64,000 bases of DNA from Paenibacillus sp. 1781tsa1 (GCF_024159265.1 NZ_JAMYWY010000001.1:4464001-4528000); one strand, 5' to 3'. Shown: positions 7,696 to 16,866, counted from the stretch's first letter. A program made the numbers and translations. The notes: generated by a model not told the origin, from the sequence alone.

Positions 7696-7724
7696 ATTAT
7701 ATGTATACGTTTTCATTTTGTCAA
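7696..7724 (-). promoter_or_regulatory. Consensus sigma-A promoter of the small RNA
   Basis: TTGACA (7724-7719) and TATAAT (7701-7696), both perfect consensus hexamers, are spaced by exactly 17 bp. No coding gene follows before the terminator at 7606, so the product appears to be a short untranslated RNA. Confidence 0.85.
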
Positions 7725-7832
7725 CACTTTAAGTTAAATTGTTTGAATTAATTATATCTATCGGAAATTTCAGGATAATCCATCCTTTTTTTTCATGAGA
7801 AAATCAATTGAATACCTTCAATATGACCTCAC

Positions 7833-7857
7833 AAAAAAGAGGGCTTTCGCCCCCTTT
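7833..7857 (-). terminator. Intrinsic terminator after tyrA
   Basis: On the minus strand GGGGGC-GAAA-GCCCTC with a following T6, directly after the tyrA stop codon. It marks the end of the aromatic supraoperon. Confidence 0.85.
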
Positions 7858-7863
7858 CACGTC

Positions 7864-8958
7864 TTATATCCAGACCTGATAGCCTAAAGAATCCAATAAT
7901 GTCTTGGCTCGTTCCATATCCTCTTCCTGACGGAAAGACAGACGCATAATGCCTGGCACATCCACCCGATTTTCGATAATCTCCAAGTTGCTCAGGTTGA
8001 TGTCATTCGCCCCAAGCTCAGTTGCGATTTTACCGATCATACCCGGAGCATCCTGGACATCGGTGTACAGATCAAATAACGGTGAAATCATGCCTTTGCG
8101 TCGTTCGGGCAATACACTGCGGAACTCACGGGCCTGACGGAATGCTTCCTCGATGCCTTCACCGTTCTTATGCTCCAGCATATCCGTAAATGCCTTCATC
8201 TGGCTATTCCAGTCCTTAAGCAAGCCCAGTAGGACATCACGGTTGCTAAGCAAGATATCTCTCCATACAATCGCATCACTGGACGCAATCCGGGTGATAT
8301 CCCGGAAACCACCTGCAGCCAGCATTTTATACAGTGGATTCGACTCATTATATTCGCGCACCTGATTCACCAGCGCTACAGCAATAACATGGGGCAGATG
8401 ACTAATCGCCCCCACGATGTCATCGTGCAGCAGTGGTTCCACACGCACGATCTGTGCCCGCGTATACGCAAGCAGCTCGGACAACCTGCTGTAGGCTTCC
8501 TCAGGTACATGTTCTGAAGGGGTTAAGACATAGTATGCATTCTCAAACAACACGGCTGAGGCCGCATCTACGCCTGCACGCTCCGACCCTGCCATAGGAT
8601 GACCACCAATGAAGTAAGCGTCAGTCAACCGCACATGCTCGGCACAAGCGGCAATGGAAGCTTTAGTGCTTCCTACGTCCGTGATGATACATCCTTTTTT
8701 CAATGGCAGCTTGGAGAGCTTTTCGAAATAGGATTCAAGCAAACCTACGGGAACGCACAAAAAAATAAAGTCGGCATCCTCTACCGCTTCTTCCAGAGAG
8801 AGCGTAGCATCATCCACTACACCGCTCGCTATGTACTTGTCCTTCAGTTCATCCAAGTGGGCGTAACCCATCACGGTTACACCTGGCTTGCCTTTGAAGC
8901 AGAGCGCAAGTGAACCGCCGATGAGTCCTACACCGATCATTGCAATTTTTAGTTTCAT
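7864..8958 (-). CDS. tyrA: Prephenate dehydrogenase TyrA with ACT domain
   Basis: Oxidises prephenate to 4-hydroxyphenylpyruvate in tyrosine synthesis. The NAD-binding loop GVGLIGGS lies at residues 9-16. The substrate-pocket motif GGHPMAGSE is around 117-125, with SHLPHVIA further on. The last 75 residues (from about MISPLFDLYTDVQDAPGMIG) form an ACT domain, which usually senses an amino acid. The 364-residue length fits the Bacillus form. It is the last gene of the supraoperon, 26 bp after hisC, with GAGTGAGGA before the ATG. Confidence 0.96.
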   Translation of the reverse strand: MKLKIAMIGVGLIGGSLALCFKGKPGVTVMGYAHLDELKDKYIASGVVDDATLSLEEAVEDADFIFLCVPVGLLESYFEKLSKLPLKKGCIITDVGSTKASIAACAEHVRLTDAYFIGGHPMAGSERAGVDAASAVLFENAYYVLTPSEHVPEEAYSRLSELLAYTRAQIVRVEPLLHDDIVGAISHLPHVIAVALVNQVREYNESNPLYKMLAAGGFRDITRIASSDAIVWRDILLSNRDVLLGLLKDWNSQMKAFTDMLEHKNGEGIEEAFRQAREFRSVLPERRKGMISPLFDLYTDVQDAPGMIGKIATELGANDINLSNLEIIENRVDVPGIMRLSFRQEEDMERAKTLLDSLGYQVWI

Positions 8959-8984
8959 GGGTCCTCACTCTTTCATCGCCAGTA

Positions 8985-10085
8985 TTAAGGGCGTGCTACC
9001 GCCTTCTCAGCCAGCGTGTTCTCCAGTGCCGTGACAAATGCACGGTTCTGTTCTGATGTTCCGACGGACACACGAATGTAAGTTGGGTATACGTGGAATC
9101 CTGGGCGAACGATAATGCCTTGTTTGAGCAAGGATTGGAACGCCGTTGCCGAAGGCATATTCAGATCAACCATAATGAAATTACCCTGTGAAGGGAAGTA
9201 CGACAAGCCCAACCGTGTAAATTCATTTTGCAGGAAGTCCCGATCCGTTGCATTCCGCTTCGAGCACTCTTGAACAAAATCCTGATCCAGTAGTGCAGCC
9301 GTTGCCGCAACCTGTGCAAATCGGGAAGTGTTAAACGGCTCACGTACACGGTTTATCAAATCAATAATTTCAGGACGTGCAATGCCGTACCCGACCCGGA
9401 GCGAAGCCAAACCGTAAATTTTAGAGAATGTCCTCAGAATGACCAAGTTTGGATACCGTTCGATCAATGGTATGCTTTGCGGATATGCTTCATCGGTTAC
9501 AAATTCATAATAAGCTTCGTCCAGTATGACCATCACATGAGCAGGCACGCGGTCCATAAAGGCCGTAAGTTCCTGCTCGGAGATAATCGTACCTGTCGGA
9601 TTATTTGGATTACACACCCAGACTGCTTTCGTTTTGTCGTTGATTTGCGCAAGCATCGCGCTCAGATCATGCGTTCCATCTTTAAGAGGCACTTCGATGG
9701 TAACGGCACCCTCAATATCGGCATTGCTTTTGTATACGGAGAATGTCTGATCTGCCATAATGGTCTCGTCACCCGGCAAGAAGAAAGCTCTCGTGATCAA
9801 AGCAATAATCTCATCGGAACCACAACCAAATATTAAGTTGTTCCGTTCAACACCAAGATGCTTAGCAAGAACTCCCGTCAGCTCAACCGAGCTACCGTCT
9901 GGGTATATGCTTATGTTAGTCATTTCTCTCGTAATGGCTTCCAGGGCGGCAGGAGAACTGCCGTATGGGTTTTCGTTGGAGGCCAGCTTGATGACTTGTT
10001 CAAGCCCCAGTTCACGTTTCACTTCTTCAATCGGTTTGCCTGGCTGGTACACAGGCAGATTGACAATCTGGGATTTCGGTTTCAA
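8985..10085 (-). CDS. hisC: Histidinol-phosphate aminotransferase HisC
   Basis: A PLP-dependent class II aminotransferase of 366 residues. In Bacillus the enzyme also transaminates aromatic keto acids, which explains its place between trpA and tyrA. Visible residues are the PLP lysine K222 in TFSKIYGLASLRVGYG, the CNPNNPTGT motif (158-166), and D189/Y192 in ILDEAYYEF. The start is TTG, with AGGAGGCGG just upstream. An approximately 86-bp gap separates it from trpA. Confidence 0.95.
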   Translation of the reverse strand: MKPKSQIVNLPVYQPGKPIEEVKRELGLEQVIKLASNENPYGSSPAALEAITREMTNISIYPDGSSVELTGVLAKHLGVERNNLIFGCGSDEIIALITRAFFLPGDETIMADQTFSVYKSNADIEGAVTIEVPLKDGTHDLSAMLAQINDKTKAVWVCNPNNPTGTIISEQELTAFMDRVPAHVMVILDEAYYEFVTDEAYPQSIPLIERYPNLVILRTFSKIYGLASLRVGYGIARPEIIDLINRVREPFNTSRFAQVAATAALLDQDFVQECSKRNATDRDFLQNEFTRLGLSYFPSQGNFIMVDLNMPSATAFQSLLKQGIIVRPGFHVYPTYIRVSVGTSEQNRAFVTALENTLAEKAVARP

Positions 10086-10171
10086 CCCAACCGCCTCCTG
10101 TTATTGAAATAATGTTAGACACGAATCAGCGTGCACCTCATGTGTCCAAAGGATGTACTTTCAGGACATCT

Positions 10172-10978
10172 CTATCCCTTTAATTGTGCCACAAAGTTGC
10201 GAATTTGCAACAGTCCCGCTGCACGCGTATCCGGATTTTCAAGCAGAGGAATCGCATCTTCCACCTGACGAACAATGGCACTACCTACAACAACGCCATC
10301 GCAGATGCGGGAGAAATGTGCCACCTGCTCATGACTAGAGATACCGAAACCTACCGCTACAGGGAGATCTGTCAGACTTTTCACCGTTTCAATGAAGCTT
10401 TCCACGCCATCAAAGAAAGAAGCTCTTTCTCCGGTTACCCCAAGGGAAGATACACAGTAGATAAAGCCACTTGCTCCATTCACAATACGCTCAATCCGTG
10501 CATTAGATGTAGGTGCAACAAGAGGCACCAGATGTACACCCGCACGATTAGCACGTTGTCGCATCTCTTCCGCTTCCTCAATTGGCAGGTCCGGAATGAT
10601 CATGCCACTGATATCGTGTTTGACCAATTCTTCAAAGAATACATCCAATCCGGTCTGCAATACCGGATTATAATAGGTGAACAGCACAAACGGCAGTTTC
10701 ACGCCTACGTTACGAGCTTTTGCTGCGGTTTCCATAACCGTACGAATAGTAATCTGGCTTTTCAGCGCACGTTCGGAAGCACGCTGAATGACTGGGCCAT
10801 CTGCAAGTGGATCGGAATAAGGAACACCCAGTTCCAAAATATCCGCTCCGGCCTGCTCAAGCTCTTTGATGATATCGATCGTTGTATCCACATCCGGGTC
10901 TCCCACGGTTAAGAATGGAATAAGTGCCGTGCGATTCTGTTGCTTCAATTGCTGGAAGGTCTGGTCCATCAGATTCAT
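10172..10978 (-). CDS. trpA: Tryptophan synthase alpha chain TrpA
   Basis: Cleaves indole-3-glycerol phosphate to indole and glyceraldehyde 3-phosphate. The 268-residue TIM barrel keeps the catalytic pair E49 (DILELGVPYSDP) and D60 (DGPVIQ), at the same positions as in the enteric enzyme. The phosphate-binding GFGISS is near the C-terminus. It overlaps trpB by 4 bp, which fits production of equal subunits for the alpha2-beta2 complex. Confidence 0.97.
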   Translation of the reverse strand: MNLMDQTFQQLKQQNRTALIPFLTVGDPDVDTTIDIIKELEQAGADILELGVPYSDPLADGPVIQRASERALKSQITIRTVMETAAKARNVGVKLPFVLFTYYNPVLQTGLDVFFEELVKHDISGMIIPDLPIEEAEEMRQRANRAGVHLVPLVAPTSNARIERIVNGASGFIYCVSSLGVTGERASFFDGVESFIETVKSLTDLPVAVGFGISSHEQVAHFSRICDGVVVGSAIVRQVEDAIPLLENPDTRAAGLLQIRNFVAQLKG

Positions 10979-12174
10979 CCCAAGTCGCCTCCCGTGTATT
11001 TCATGATCGATTCAACGTCCTTATCTCCACGTCCCGACAGACAAATGACTACAATATCATCTGCTGTGAGTTCAGGCGCCAGTTTGACAACTTGGGCAAC
11101 CGCGTGTGCAGACTCCAGAGCAGGAATAATTCCTTCCGTCCGACATAGGAGTTGCAGGGCATCAAGTGCTTCCTGATCCGTGATCGGTACATATTTTGCC
11201 CGTTCAATATCCTTGAGATAGGAATGCTCCGGACCAACACCCGGATAATCAAGTCCGGCCGAGATGGAATGCGCTGGCTGAACCTGTCCATACTCATCCT
11301 GCAACAGGTAACTCATAGATCCCTGGAATACACCATGCGTACCTTTGGTCATCGTCGCAGCGTGATACTCGGTATCGACCCCTTTGCCTGCAGCTTCAAC
11401 CCCAACAAGCTTCACATCCTGGTCACCGATAAATGGATAGAACATCCCGATCGCATTACTACCTCCACCGACAGCTGCTACAATTACATCCGGCAAACGT
11501 CCTTCGATCTCCTGAATCTGACGACGGGTCTCATCACCAATCACTCGTTGGAAATTTCGCACCATCATCGGATATGGATGAGGTCCAACCACTGATCCGA
11601 GCACATAGAATGTATCCTCCACATTGCTGACCCAGTAGCGAAGCGCTTCATTACCAGCATCCTTCAGGGTCCGTGTTCCGGACGTAACCGGAATCACTTC
11701 TGCTCCGAGCAGCTTCATTCGAAATACGTTTAACTGCTGACGCTCTGTATCTTCTTCGCCCATAAATACTTTGCATTCCAGTCCAAGCAATGCGGCTACG
11801 GTTGCCGTTGCAACGCCATGTTGACCTGCACCCGTTTCGGCAATAACTTTCTTTTTGCCCATCCGTTTGGCAAGCAAACCTTGTCCAATGGCGTTATTAA
11901 TTTTGTGCGCGCCTGTATGGTTGAGATCTTCACGTTTCAGATAAATTTTCGGTCCGCCCAATCGGCGTGACAATTGCTCTGCATGATACAATGGCGTTTC
12001 ACGTCCAGAATACTCGCTTAGCAGATAGTTCAGTTCCTTGTTGAATTCCTCATCTTCAGAGAAGTGGCTATATGCCTCCTCCAACTCAATAAGTGCGTTC
12101 ATTAGTGTCTCAGGTACAAAGCGGCCTCCGAAGTGACCGAAACGCCCGTGTTGATCCGGCAATTGATGTGTCAT
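10975..12174 (-). CDS. trpB: Tryptophan synthase beta chain TrpB
   Basis: Joins indole and serine to make tryptophan. The PLP lysine is K91 in NHTGAHKINNA, the catalytic ETGAGQHG follows, and the phosphate-binding glycine run GGGSNAIG is in the second half. Length (399) is normal. It overlaps both neighbours by 4 bp and lies within trpEDCFBA. Start MTHQLPDQHGRFGHFGGRFVP matches the family. Confidence 0.98.
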   Translation of the reverse strand: MTHQLPDQHGRFGHFGGRFVPETLMNALIELEEAYSHFSEDEEFNKELNYLLSEYSGRETPLYHAEQLSRRLGGPKIYLKREDLNHTGAHKINNAIGQGLLAKRMGKKKVIAETGAGQHGVATATVAALLGLECKVFMGEEDTERQQLNVFRMKLLGAEVIPVTSGTRTLKDAGNEALRYWVSNVEDTFYVLGSVVGPHPYPMMVRNFQRVIGDETRRQIQEIEGRLPDVIVAAVGGGSNAIGMFYPFIGDQDVKLVGVEAAGKGVDTEYHAATMTKGTHGVFQGSMSYLLQDEYGQVQPAHSISAGLDYPGVGPEHSYLKDIERAKYVPITDQEALDALQLLCRTEGIIPALESAHAVAQVVKLAPELTADDIVVICLSGRGDKDVESIMKYTGGDLG

Positions 12175-12911
12175 GCCTGCTTCACCCTTTCTACGAATGC
12201 TGTAATTTTGGCAATATCCTTCACACCTTCAGTCTCCACGCCGCTGGATACATCGACGCCGAAAGGTGCATATGTCTGTATTAGTTGTTGTACATTGTCC
12301 GGCTGCAAACCTCCTGCAACGAACAGGGCAATTTCGCGACTTTTCGCCCATTCAGCATAGGCAGGGATTCGCTCCCAGGCAAACGTTTTCCCGGAGCCCC
12401 CTCCATATAGAGGATCATGGGTATCAAGCAATATCGCATCCACGAATTTATCATAAGTATCAAGAGCCCTTATGGCTGCATCATCAGCTTCCGGTCCCGT
12501 TTCATCTTTGGGAAAAGAAAAAACTTTAAACACTTTGGCATCCCACCGCTGTTTCACCTGCTGGCAAAATTCCGCAGTCTCCTGTCCATGCAGTTGAATA
12601 ACATCCAGGTGAGCAATCTCCATAATGTGTTCCAACTCTTTGAGCGTTGGATTCACAAATACACCCGCAAGCTTCGGCCGATCATAGGCAGACCATTCGA
12701 ACAACACCGTTCTTAATGCAACAGCCTGCTCGGGTTCGATTCGGCGGCGTGACTTGGCAAAAACAACACCAATGTAATCCACAGGCAAGTTTATCATCGA
12801 TTTTAGCACTTCAACGTCCTGAAGTCCACATATTTTTACGGCCGCTGGCAGCGGGTTTCTCAGTTCTGACATACTGTCGCCTGTGCCATCGTGTATGGAA
12901 GTATTCATCAT
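12171..12911 (-). CDS. trpF: Phosphoribosylanthranilate isomerase TrpF
   Basis: Amadori rearrangement of phosphoribosylanthranilate in the tryptophan pathway. VKICGLQDVE carries the catalytic cysteine (C28). The acidic partner lies in ILLDTHDPLYGGGSGKTF, and VFVNP and LHG are conserved. The reading frame of 246 residues is about 25 longer than usual at the N-terminus. The start may be the ATG overlapping trpC (12911) or MSELRN, 13 codons later. No internal damage is seen. Confidence 0.95.
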   Translation of the reverse strand: MMNTSIHDGTGDSMSELRNPLPAAVKICGLQDVEVLKSMINLPVDYIGVVFAKSRRRIEPEQAVALRTVLFEWSAYDRPKLAGVFVNPTLKELEHIMEIAHLDVIQLHGQETAEFCQQVKQRWDAKVFKVFSFPKDETGPEADDAAIRALDTYDKFVDAILLDTHDPLYGGGSGKTFAWERIPAYAEWAKSREIALFVAGGLQPDNVQQLIQTYAPFGVDVSSGVETEGVKDIAKITAFVERVKQA

Positions 12912-13696
12912 TTGGGTCCCATTAGATCATATACAGCCGCCTCGACATCATCCTTGCGCATGAGATGCTCACCTACGAGAATACCATGAACACCAGCCTG
13001 GATCAGAGGTACTGTTGATTCTGGTCCATCAATACCACTTTCGCTAATCAAGGTGACGCCACTTGGAATCAATTCCATCAAATCCAGTGTCGTGCTCAGA
13101 CTGGTTTCGAATGTTTTCAAATTACGATTATTAATGCCCACAAGTGTTGCCTGCGGAATGTCCAATACCTGCTCCAGTTCTGTTCGATCGTGGACTTCAA
13201 TCAAGGCATCCAGCCCCAAACTTTTGGCAAATTCCAGATACTGACGAATCTGTTCAGGTGTCAGAATACTGGCAATCAGCAGTATCGCATCCGCACCCAG
13301 TAATCTTGCCTCGGCAATCTGTCGTTCATCTATAATAAAATCCTTGCGTAATAGCGGAATATTCACCGCCTGATGAATCGCCTGCAAGTACTCGTTGCTC
13401 CCTTGAAAATACGATACATCCGTTAATACGGAGATGCAGTCTGCACCCGCTCGCTCATAAGCAGCAGCAATCTCTACCGGATGAAAATCCGGGCGAATTA
13501 ACCCTTTGGATGGCGAAGCCTTCTTCACTTCAGCAATAAGGCCGAGTTTGCGATTGCGTCCGCTTGATAGTGCTTGTTCAAACCCCCGGGTTGCGGGGAG
13601 TTGTTCGATTTTTTGGATAGCCTCATCCATGCCAAATGTCTGTGCCAATACTTCTACTTCTTTATGTTTGGTTGCAACGATTCGATCAAGATACAT
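12908..13696 (-). CDS. trpC: Indole-3-glycerol phosphate synthase TrpC
   Basis: Closes the indole ring. A TIM barrel of 262 residues with IAEVKKASPSKG (catalytic lysine), LRKDFIID (second lysine) and GINNRNLKTF. ISESGI provides the phosphate site. GGAGGCGTACAGTC precedes the ATG. It overlaps trpD by 11 bp and trpF by 4 bp. Confidence 0.97.
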   Translation of the reverse strand: MYLDRIVATKHKEVEVLAQTFGMDEAIQKIEQLPATRGFEQALSSGRNRKLGLIAEVKKASPSKGLIRPDFHPVEIAAAYERAGADCISVLTDVSYFQGSNEYLQAIHQAVNIPLLRKDFIIDERQIAEARLLGADAILLIASILTPEQIRQYLEFAKSLGLDALIEVHDRTELEQVLDIPQATLVGINNRNLKTFETSLSTTLDLMELIPSGVTLISESGIDGPESTVPLIQAGVHGILVGEHLMRKDDVEAAVYDLMGPK

Positions 13697-14777
13697 GACT
13701 GTACGCCTCCGTTGTATGAATTAACTGTTCAAGCTTCCCGGCAGCTTTGCCCGAATCTACCGCTTCGGCGGCAAGTGTTACCCCTTCAGCAATGCTATCT
13801 GCAAGACCGGATACATAGATGCACGCTCCGGCGTTCAACAGAACGACATCACGGTAGGCACTCTGCTCACCCTGGAAGATCCTCTTAATAATTTCGGCAT
13901 TCTGTGCTGCATCTCCTCCAAGCACCGCTTCGAGCGGATGCAAAGACAAGCCCATATCACGTGGATCAATATCGTAGGTGTGCACTTCACCATTGCGAAG
14001 TTCAGATACCTGAGTTGGCGCCGAGATGCTGATTTCATCCAGACCATCATGACTGGCCACGACCAACGCTCTTTTGAGACCAAGACGATTCAGTACTTCA
14101 GCGATCATCGGCGTCCGGGAACGATCATACAGGCCGAGCAATTGACGATCTGCTCCCGCAGGATTGGTTAATGGTCCGAGCATATTGAAAATGGTACGAA
14201 CACCCAACTCTTTTCTTGGTCCTGCCGCATGACGCATGGAAGGGTGATATACCTGGGCAAAACAGAAGCAAATTCCGATATCATCCAGACATTGTCTGGC
14301 CTGTTCCCCGTTCAGATGGATATTTACACCGAGTGCCTCTAATACATCTGCACTACCTGCTTTGCCTGAAGCTGAACGGTTGCCATGTTTGGCGACCCGA
14401 ACCGAGACGGCGGAAGCAATAATGGCAGATGCCGTGGAAATGTTGAATTTGTGAATTCCCGATCCGCCTGTTCCACAAGTGTCCAACAAGCCGCTGCCAT
14501 CCGTGAGAATCCGTCCGCCCTGACCACGCATCGCTTCAGCAAAACCAGTGATCTCATCCACCGTTTCCCCCTTCATGCGCAGCGCCATTAACAAACCTCC
14601 GATTTGAGCCGGCGTTGCCTCACCTCTCATAATCGAGTACATCAAATCTCGTGCTTCGGCTTGCTCCAGATGACTACCCTCCAAAATCTTTGCTAATCCA
14701 TTCTTCATACCATCCTCGCGAGTCATCTCAGCAATTGGGGTTACAGGGTTTTCATTCATTATCGGGTTTATGTTCAT
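13686..14777 (-). CDS. trpD: Anthranilate phosphoribosyltransferase TrpD
   Basis: Transfers phosphoribose from PRPP to anthranilate. DTCGTGGSGIHKFNISTASA holds the glycine-rich PRPP loop. KHGNRSASGKAGSADVLE and RTIFNMLGPLTNPA are family signatures. The N-terminus carries about 25 extra residues before LAKILEGSHL. The ATG has GGAGAGACC upstream and lies 17 bp after trpE. Confidence 0.97.
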   Translation of the reverse strand: MNINPIMNENPVTPIAEMTREDGMKNGLAKILEGSHLEQAEARDLMYSIMRGEATPAQIGGLLMALRMKGETVDEITGFAEAMRGQGGRILTDGSGLLDTCGTGGSGIHKFNISTASAIIASAVSVRVAKHGNRSASGKAGSADVLEALGVNIHLNGEQARQCLDDIGICFCFAQVYHPSMRHAAGPRKELGVRTIFNMLGPLTNPAGADRQLLGLYDRSRTPMIAEVLNRLGLKRALVVASHDGLDEISISAPTQVSELRNGEVHTYDIDPRDMGLSLHPLEAVLGGDAAQNAEIIKRIFQGEQSAYRDVVLLNAGACIYVSGLADSIAEGVTLAAEAVDSGKAAGKLEQLIHTTEAYSHVS

Positions 14778-14794
14778 CTCCGGTCTCTCCTCTC

Positions 14795-16363
14795 TCAGTT
14801 TTTAGCGGCCGCTGGTGTGACAAAGTAATCTGCATTCGCCAATCTCAACGTGCTGTCCTTTTCTTTGGCAGGAAACATTGCTTCTGCTGTTCGAATCGCT
14901 TTGAGCAATGCTTTGGCTTTGTTAACCGTTTCTACATATTCATTCTCAGGTACAGAATCCCACACGATTCCCGCCCCGGCCTGTACATATGCTTTTCCTT
15001 TTTTGAAAATAATCGTACGAATCGTAATACAGGAGTCCATGTTACCCGAGAAACCGAGGTATCCGATCGCTCCTGCGTAGGCACCGCGTGCCTCTTTCTC
15101 CAGTTCCGCGATGATCTCCATTGCACGCAGTTTCGGTGCACCAGATACGGTACCCGCTGGCAAGCATGAGAGGAACGCATCGAAGAAATCCTTATCTTCT
15201 CTTAGCTCACCTGTAACGTTGGATACCATGTGCATCACATGAGAATACCGTTCAATCTCCATGAACATGTCACACTTCACACTGCCGAAGCTGGATACCC
15301 GACCCAGATCGTTACGGCCCAAATCAACCAGCATCAGATGCTCCGCACGTTCCTTCTCATCCTGGAGCAGATCAGCAGCGAGTGCACGATCTTCCGCTTC
15401 GGTTGCCCCCCTTGGACGTGTGCCTGCAATCGGACGTGTCTCCACGCGATTTCCATCCACCTTAACCAGTGCTTCAGGCGAAGTACCCACGATTATCTCA
15501 TCATCCATTTTGAGGTAGTACATATAAGGTGATGGATTCAGGGTCCGAAGCACGCGATACACGTGAAGCGGAGAAACCTCCGTATCAATGTGAAACCGCT
15601 GGGATAATACCACTTGAAAAATATCACCTGCGCGAATGTACTCTTTGGCTTGCTCCACATTACCTATAAATTGTTCCTTCGTAAGGTTGGAGCGAATATC
15701 CCCCAATTCCACGTCTCCCGGAATGGAACGCGGATTCAGGTTTTCCCCTGGTCCTTGCTGCTGCAGCCGTTCAGCGGCCTGCTCCAGCTTCTCCGAAGTC
15801 ACTGCATACGCTTGCCGTATCTCATCATCCGTTGCACCATCCTTGACGTGTACATTCCCGACGAGCAGCATCTGCTGCTTCACATGGTCGAACACGATAA
15901 TCTGGTCACAGAACATAAAACGTATGTCATCCATATTCAGATCATCCAGCGCATGAGCTGGAAGCTTCTCATAATATGACAGCAGATCATATCCGAAGAA
16001 ACCAATTGCCCCACCTGTGAATGGTGGAAGTTCATCATCTTTTGGGCTGCGGTACTTACGCAGCAGTGCTTTCAGTTCTTCAATCGGTTTGCCTGGCAAT
16101 TCACGAGTCTGCCCCGCTTCTTCCACTACAATCCGGCCCTTCTTGGCCGAAATCATCAGGAACGGATCTGTACCGATGAACGAGTATCTCGCCCATTGGA
16201 TCCCCCCCTCTACACTTTCCAACAGGAATGCCCGGTCGTTGTCAGCAAAACGGCGGAATATTCGAATCGGAGTCTCCATATCTGCCAAAATCCGTTTGAC
16301 TACCGGAATCAGATTATACTCATTTGACATTTTCAGTACTTGATTAACGTTTGGCGTTATCAT
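14795..16363 (-). CDS. trpE: Anthranilate synthase component I TrpE
   Basis: Converts chorismate to anthranilate with ammonia from a glutaminase subunit. FLLES at about 48-52 is the tryptophan feedback-binding motif. C-terminal chorismate-binding motifs include PIAGTRPRG, DLGRNDLGRV and SGAPKLRAMEI. The ATG at 16363 follows AAAGGACG; a TTG lies one codon earlier. No trpG is present in this operon. As in B. subtilis, the glutaminase may be a PabA shared with folate synthesis and encoded elsewhere. Confidence 0.97.
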   Translation of the reverse strand: MITPNVNQVLKMSNEYNLIPVVKRILADMETPIRIFRRFADNDRAFLLESVEGGIQWARYSFIGTDPFLMISAKKGRIVVEEAGQTRELPGKPIEELKALLRKYRSPKDDELPPFTGGAIGFFGYDLLSYYEKLPAHALDDLNMDDIRFMFCDQIIVFDHVKQQMLLVGNVHVKDGATDDEIRQAYAVTSEKLEQAAERLQQQGPGENLNPRSIPGDVELGDIRSNLTKEQFIGNVEQAKEYIRAGDIFQVVLSQRFHIDTEVSPLHVYRVLRTLNPSPYMYYLKMDDEIIVGTSPEALVKVDGNRVETRPIAGTRPRGATEAEDRALAADLLQDEKERAEHLMLVDLGRNDLGRVSSFGSVKCDMFMEIERYSHVMHMVSNVTGELREDKDFFDAFLSCLPAGTVSGAPKLRAMEIIAELEKEARGAYAGAIGYLGFSGNMDSCITIRTIIFKKGKAYVQAGAGIVWDSVPENEYVETVNKAKALLKAIRTAEAMFPAKEKDSTLRLANADYFVTPAAAKN

Positions 16364-16410
16364 CAAATCACGTCCTTTCAGATTTAGGTAGAAGAAAAAA
16401 TAATATGTAC

Positions 16411-16440
16411 AAAAAAACCTCTACCATCAGGTAGAGGTTT
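16411..16440 (-). terminator. Attenuator terminator in the trpE leader
   Basis: AAACCTCTACC-TGAT-GGTAGAGGTTT followed by T7, a perfect 11-bp stem, lies about 50 nt upstream of trpE and downstream of the trp promoter. A terminator here can only act as an attenuator for trpEDCFBA. The 5' arm contains CTCTAC, which can pair with GTAGAG inside the TRAP site. Confidence 0.85.
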
Positions 16441-16762
16441 GGTTATAAGCTGTAATTAACAGGGTGATGCTTCATAAATAACAAGTCCCTATACTTCGCT
16501 GTCGGATTATTCACAGGTCGCTGAATTGATGCATCTCACATCATCCAATGCGGGAAAATAAATCAGTTATAACACATCAACTACTCATTCCAATATTTCT
16601 GTAAAATATGGGAGAGTACATTGTACGTGTTGTACCAAGATATATCTAAACAAAAGGTGTCCTACGACACATTTGCTTCCCTGTTCCTGTTAAAACTTCC
16701 GTAGCACGACGTACCGTGAATCAGTTGACCGGTTTCTGTTGCCCCGGTTACCACCCACTGGA

Positions 16763-16817
16763 CTCTGCTATATACTCCACTAGCTCAGCTGCTCTCAGCT
16801 CAATCTCAACTCTACTC
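16763..16817 (-). promoter_or_regulatory. TRAP (MtrB) binding site, eleven NAG triplets
   Basis: On the minus strand there are eleven triplets in a row: GAG x5, one CAG, GAG, TAG, GAG, TAG, GAG. Spacers are mostly 2 nt (range 1-4). Eleven matches the subunit number of TRAP, and ten of eleven fit the G/U-AG rule. The array starts about 5 nt after the predicted transcript start. mtrB is present in this window. Tryptophan-loaded TRAP should wrap this RNA and favour the downstream terminator. Confidence 0.85.
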
Positions 16818-16828
16818 AACTGGTTCTC

Positions 16829-16857
16829 ACTATACATCATTATGATCGGTTTGACAA
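16829..16857 (-). promoter_or_regulatory. Sigma-A promoter of the trp operon
   Basis: TTGTCA (16857-16852), 17 bp, TATAGT (16834-16829). It begins 10 bp after the aroH stop and gives a leader of about 460 nt to trpE. The promoter lets trp be transcribed apart from the upstream aro genes. Confidence 0.8.
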
Positions 16858-16866
16858 CCTGCTTCT

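Noticed and set aside
16744..16758. T-box-like GGGTGGTAACCGG in the trp leader
   Set aside because: It lacks the GGNACCGCG core, and no terminator with a T-run follows nearby. The stem I elements of a T-box are also absent.
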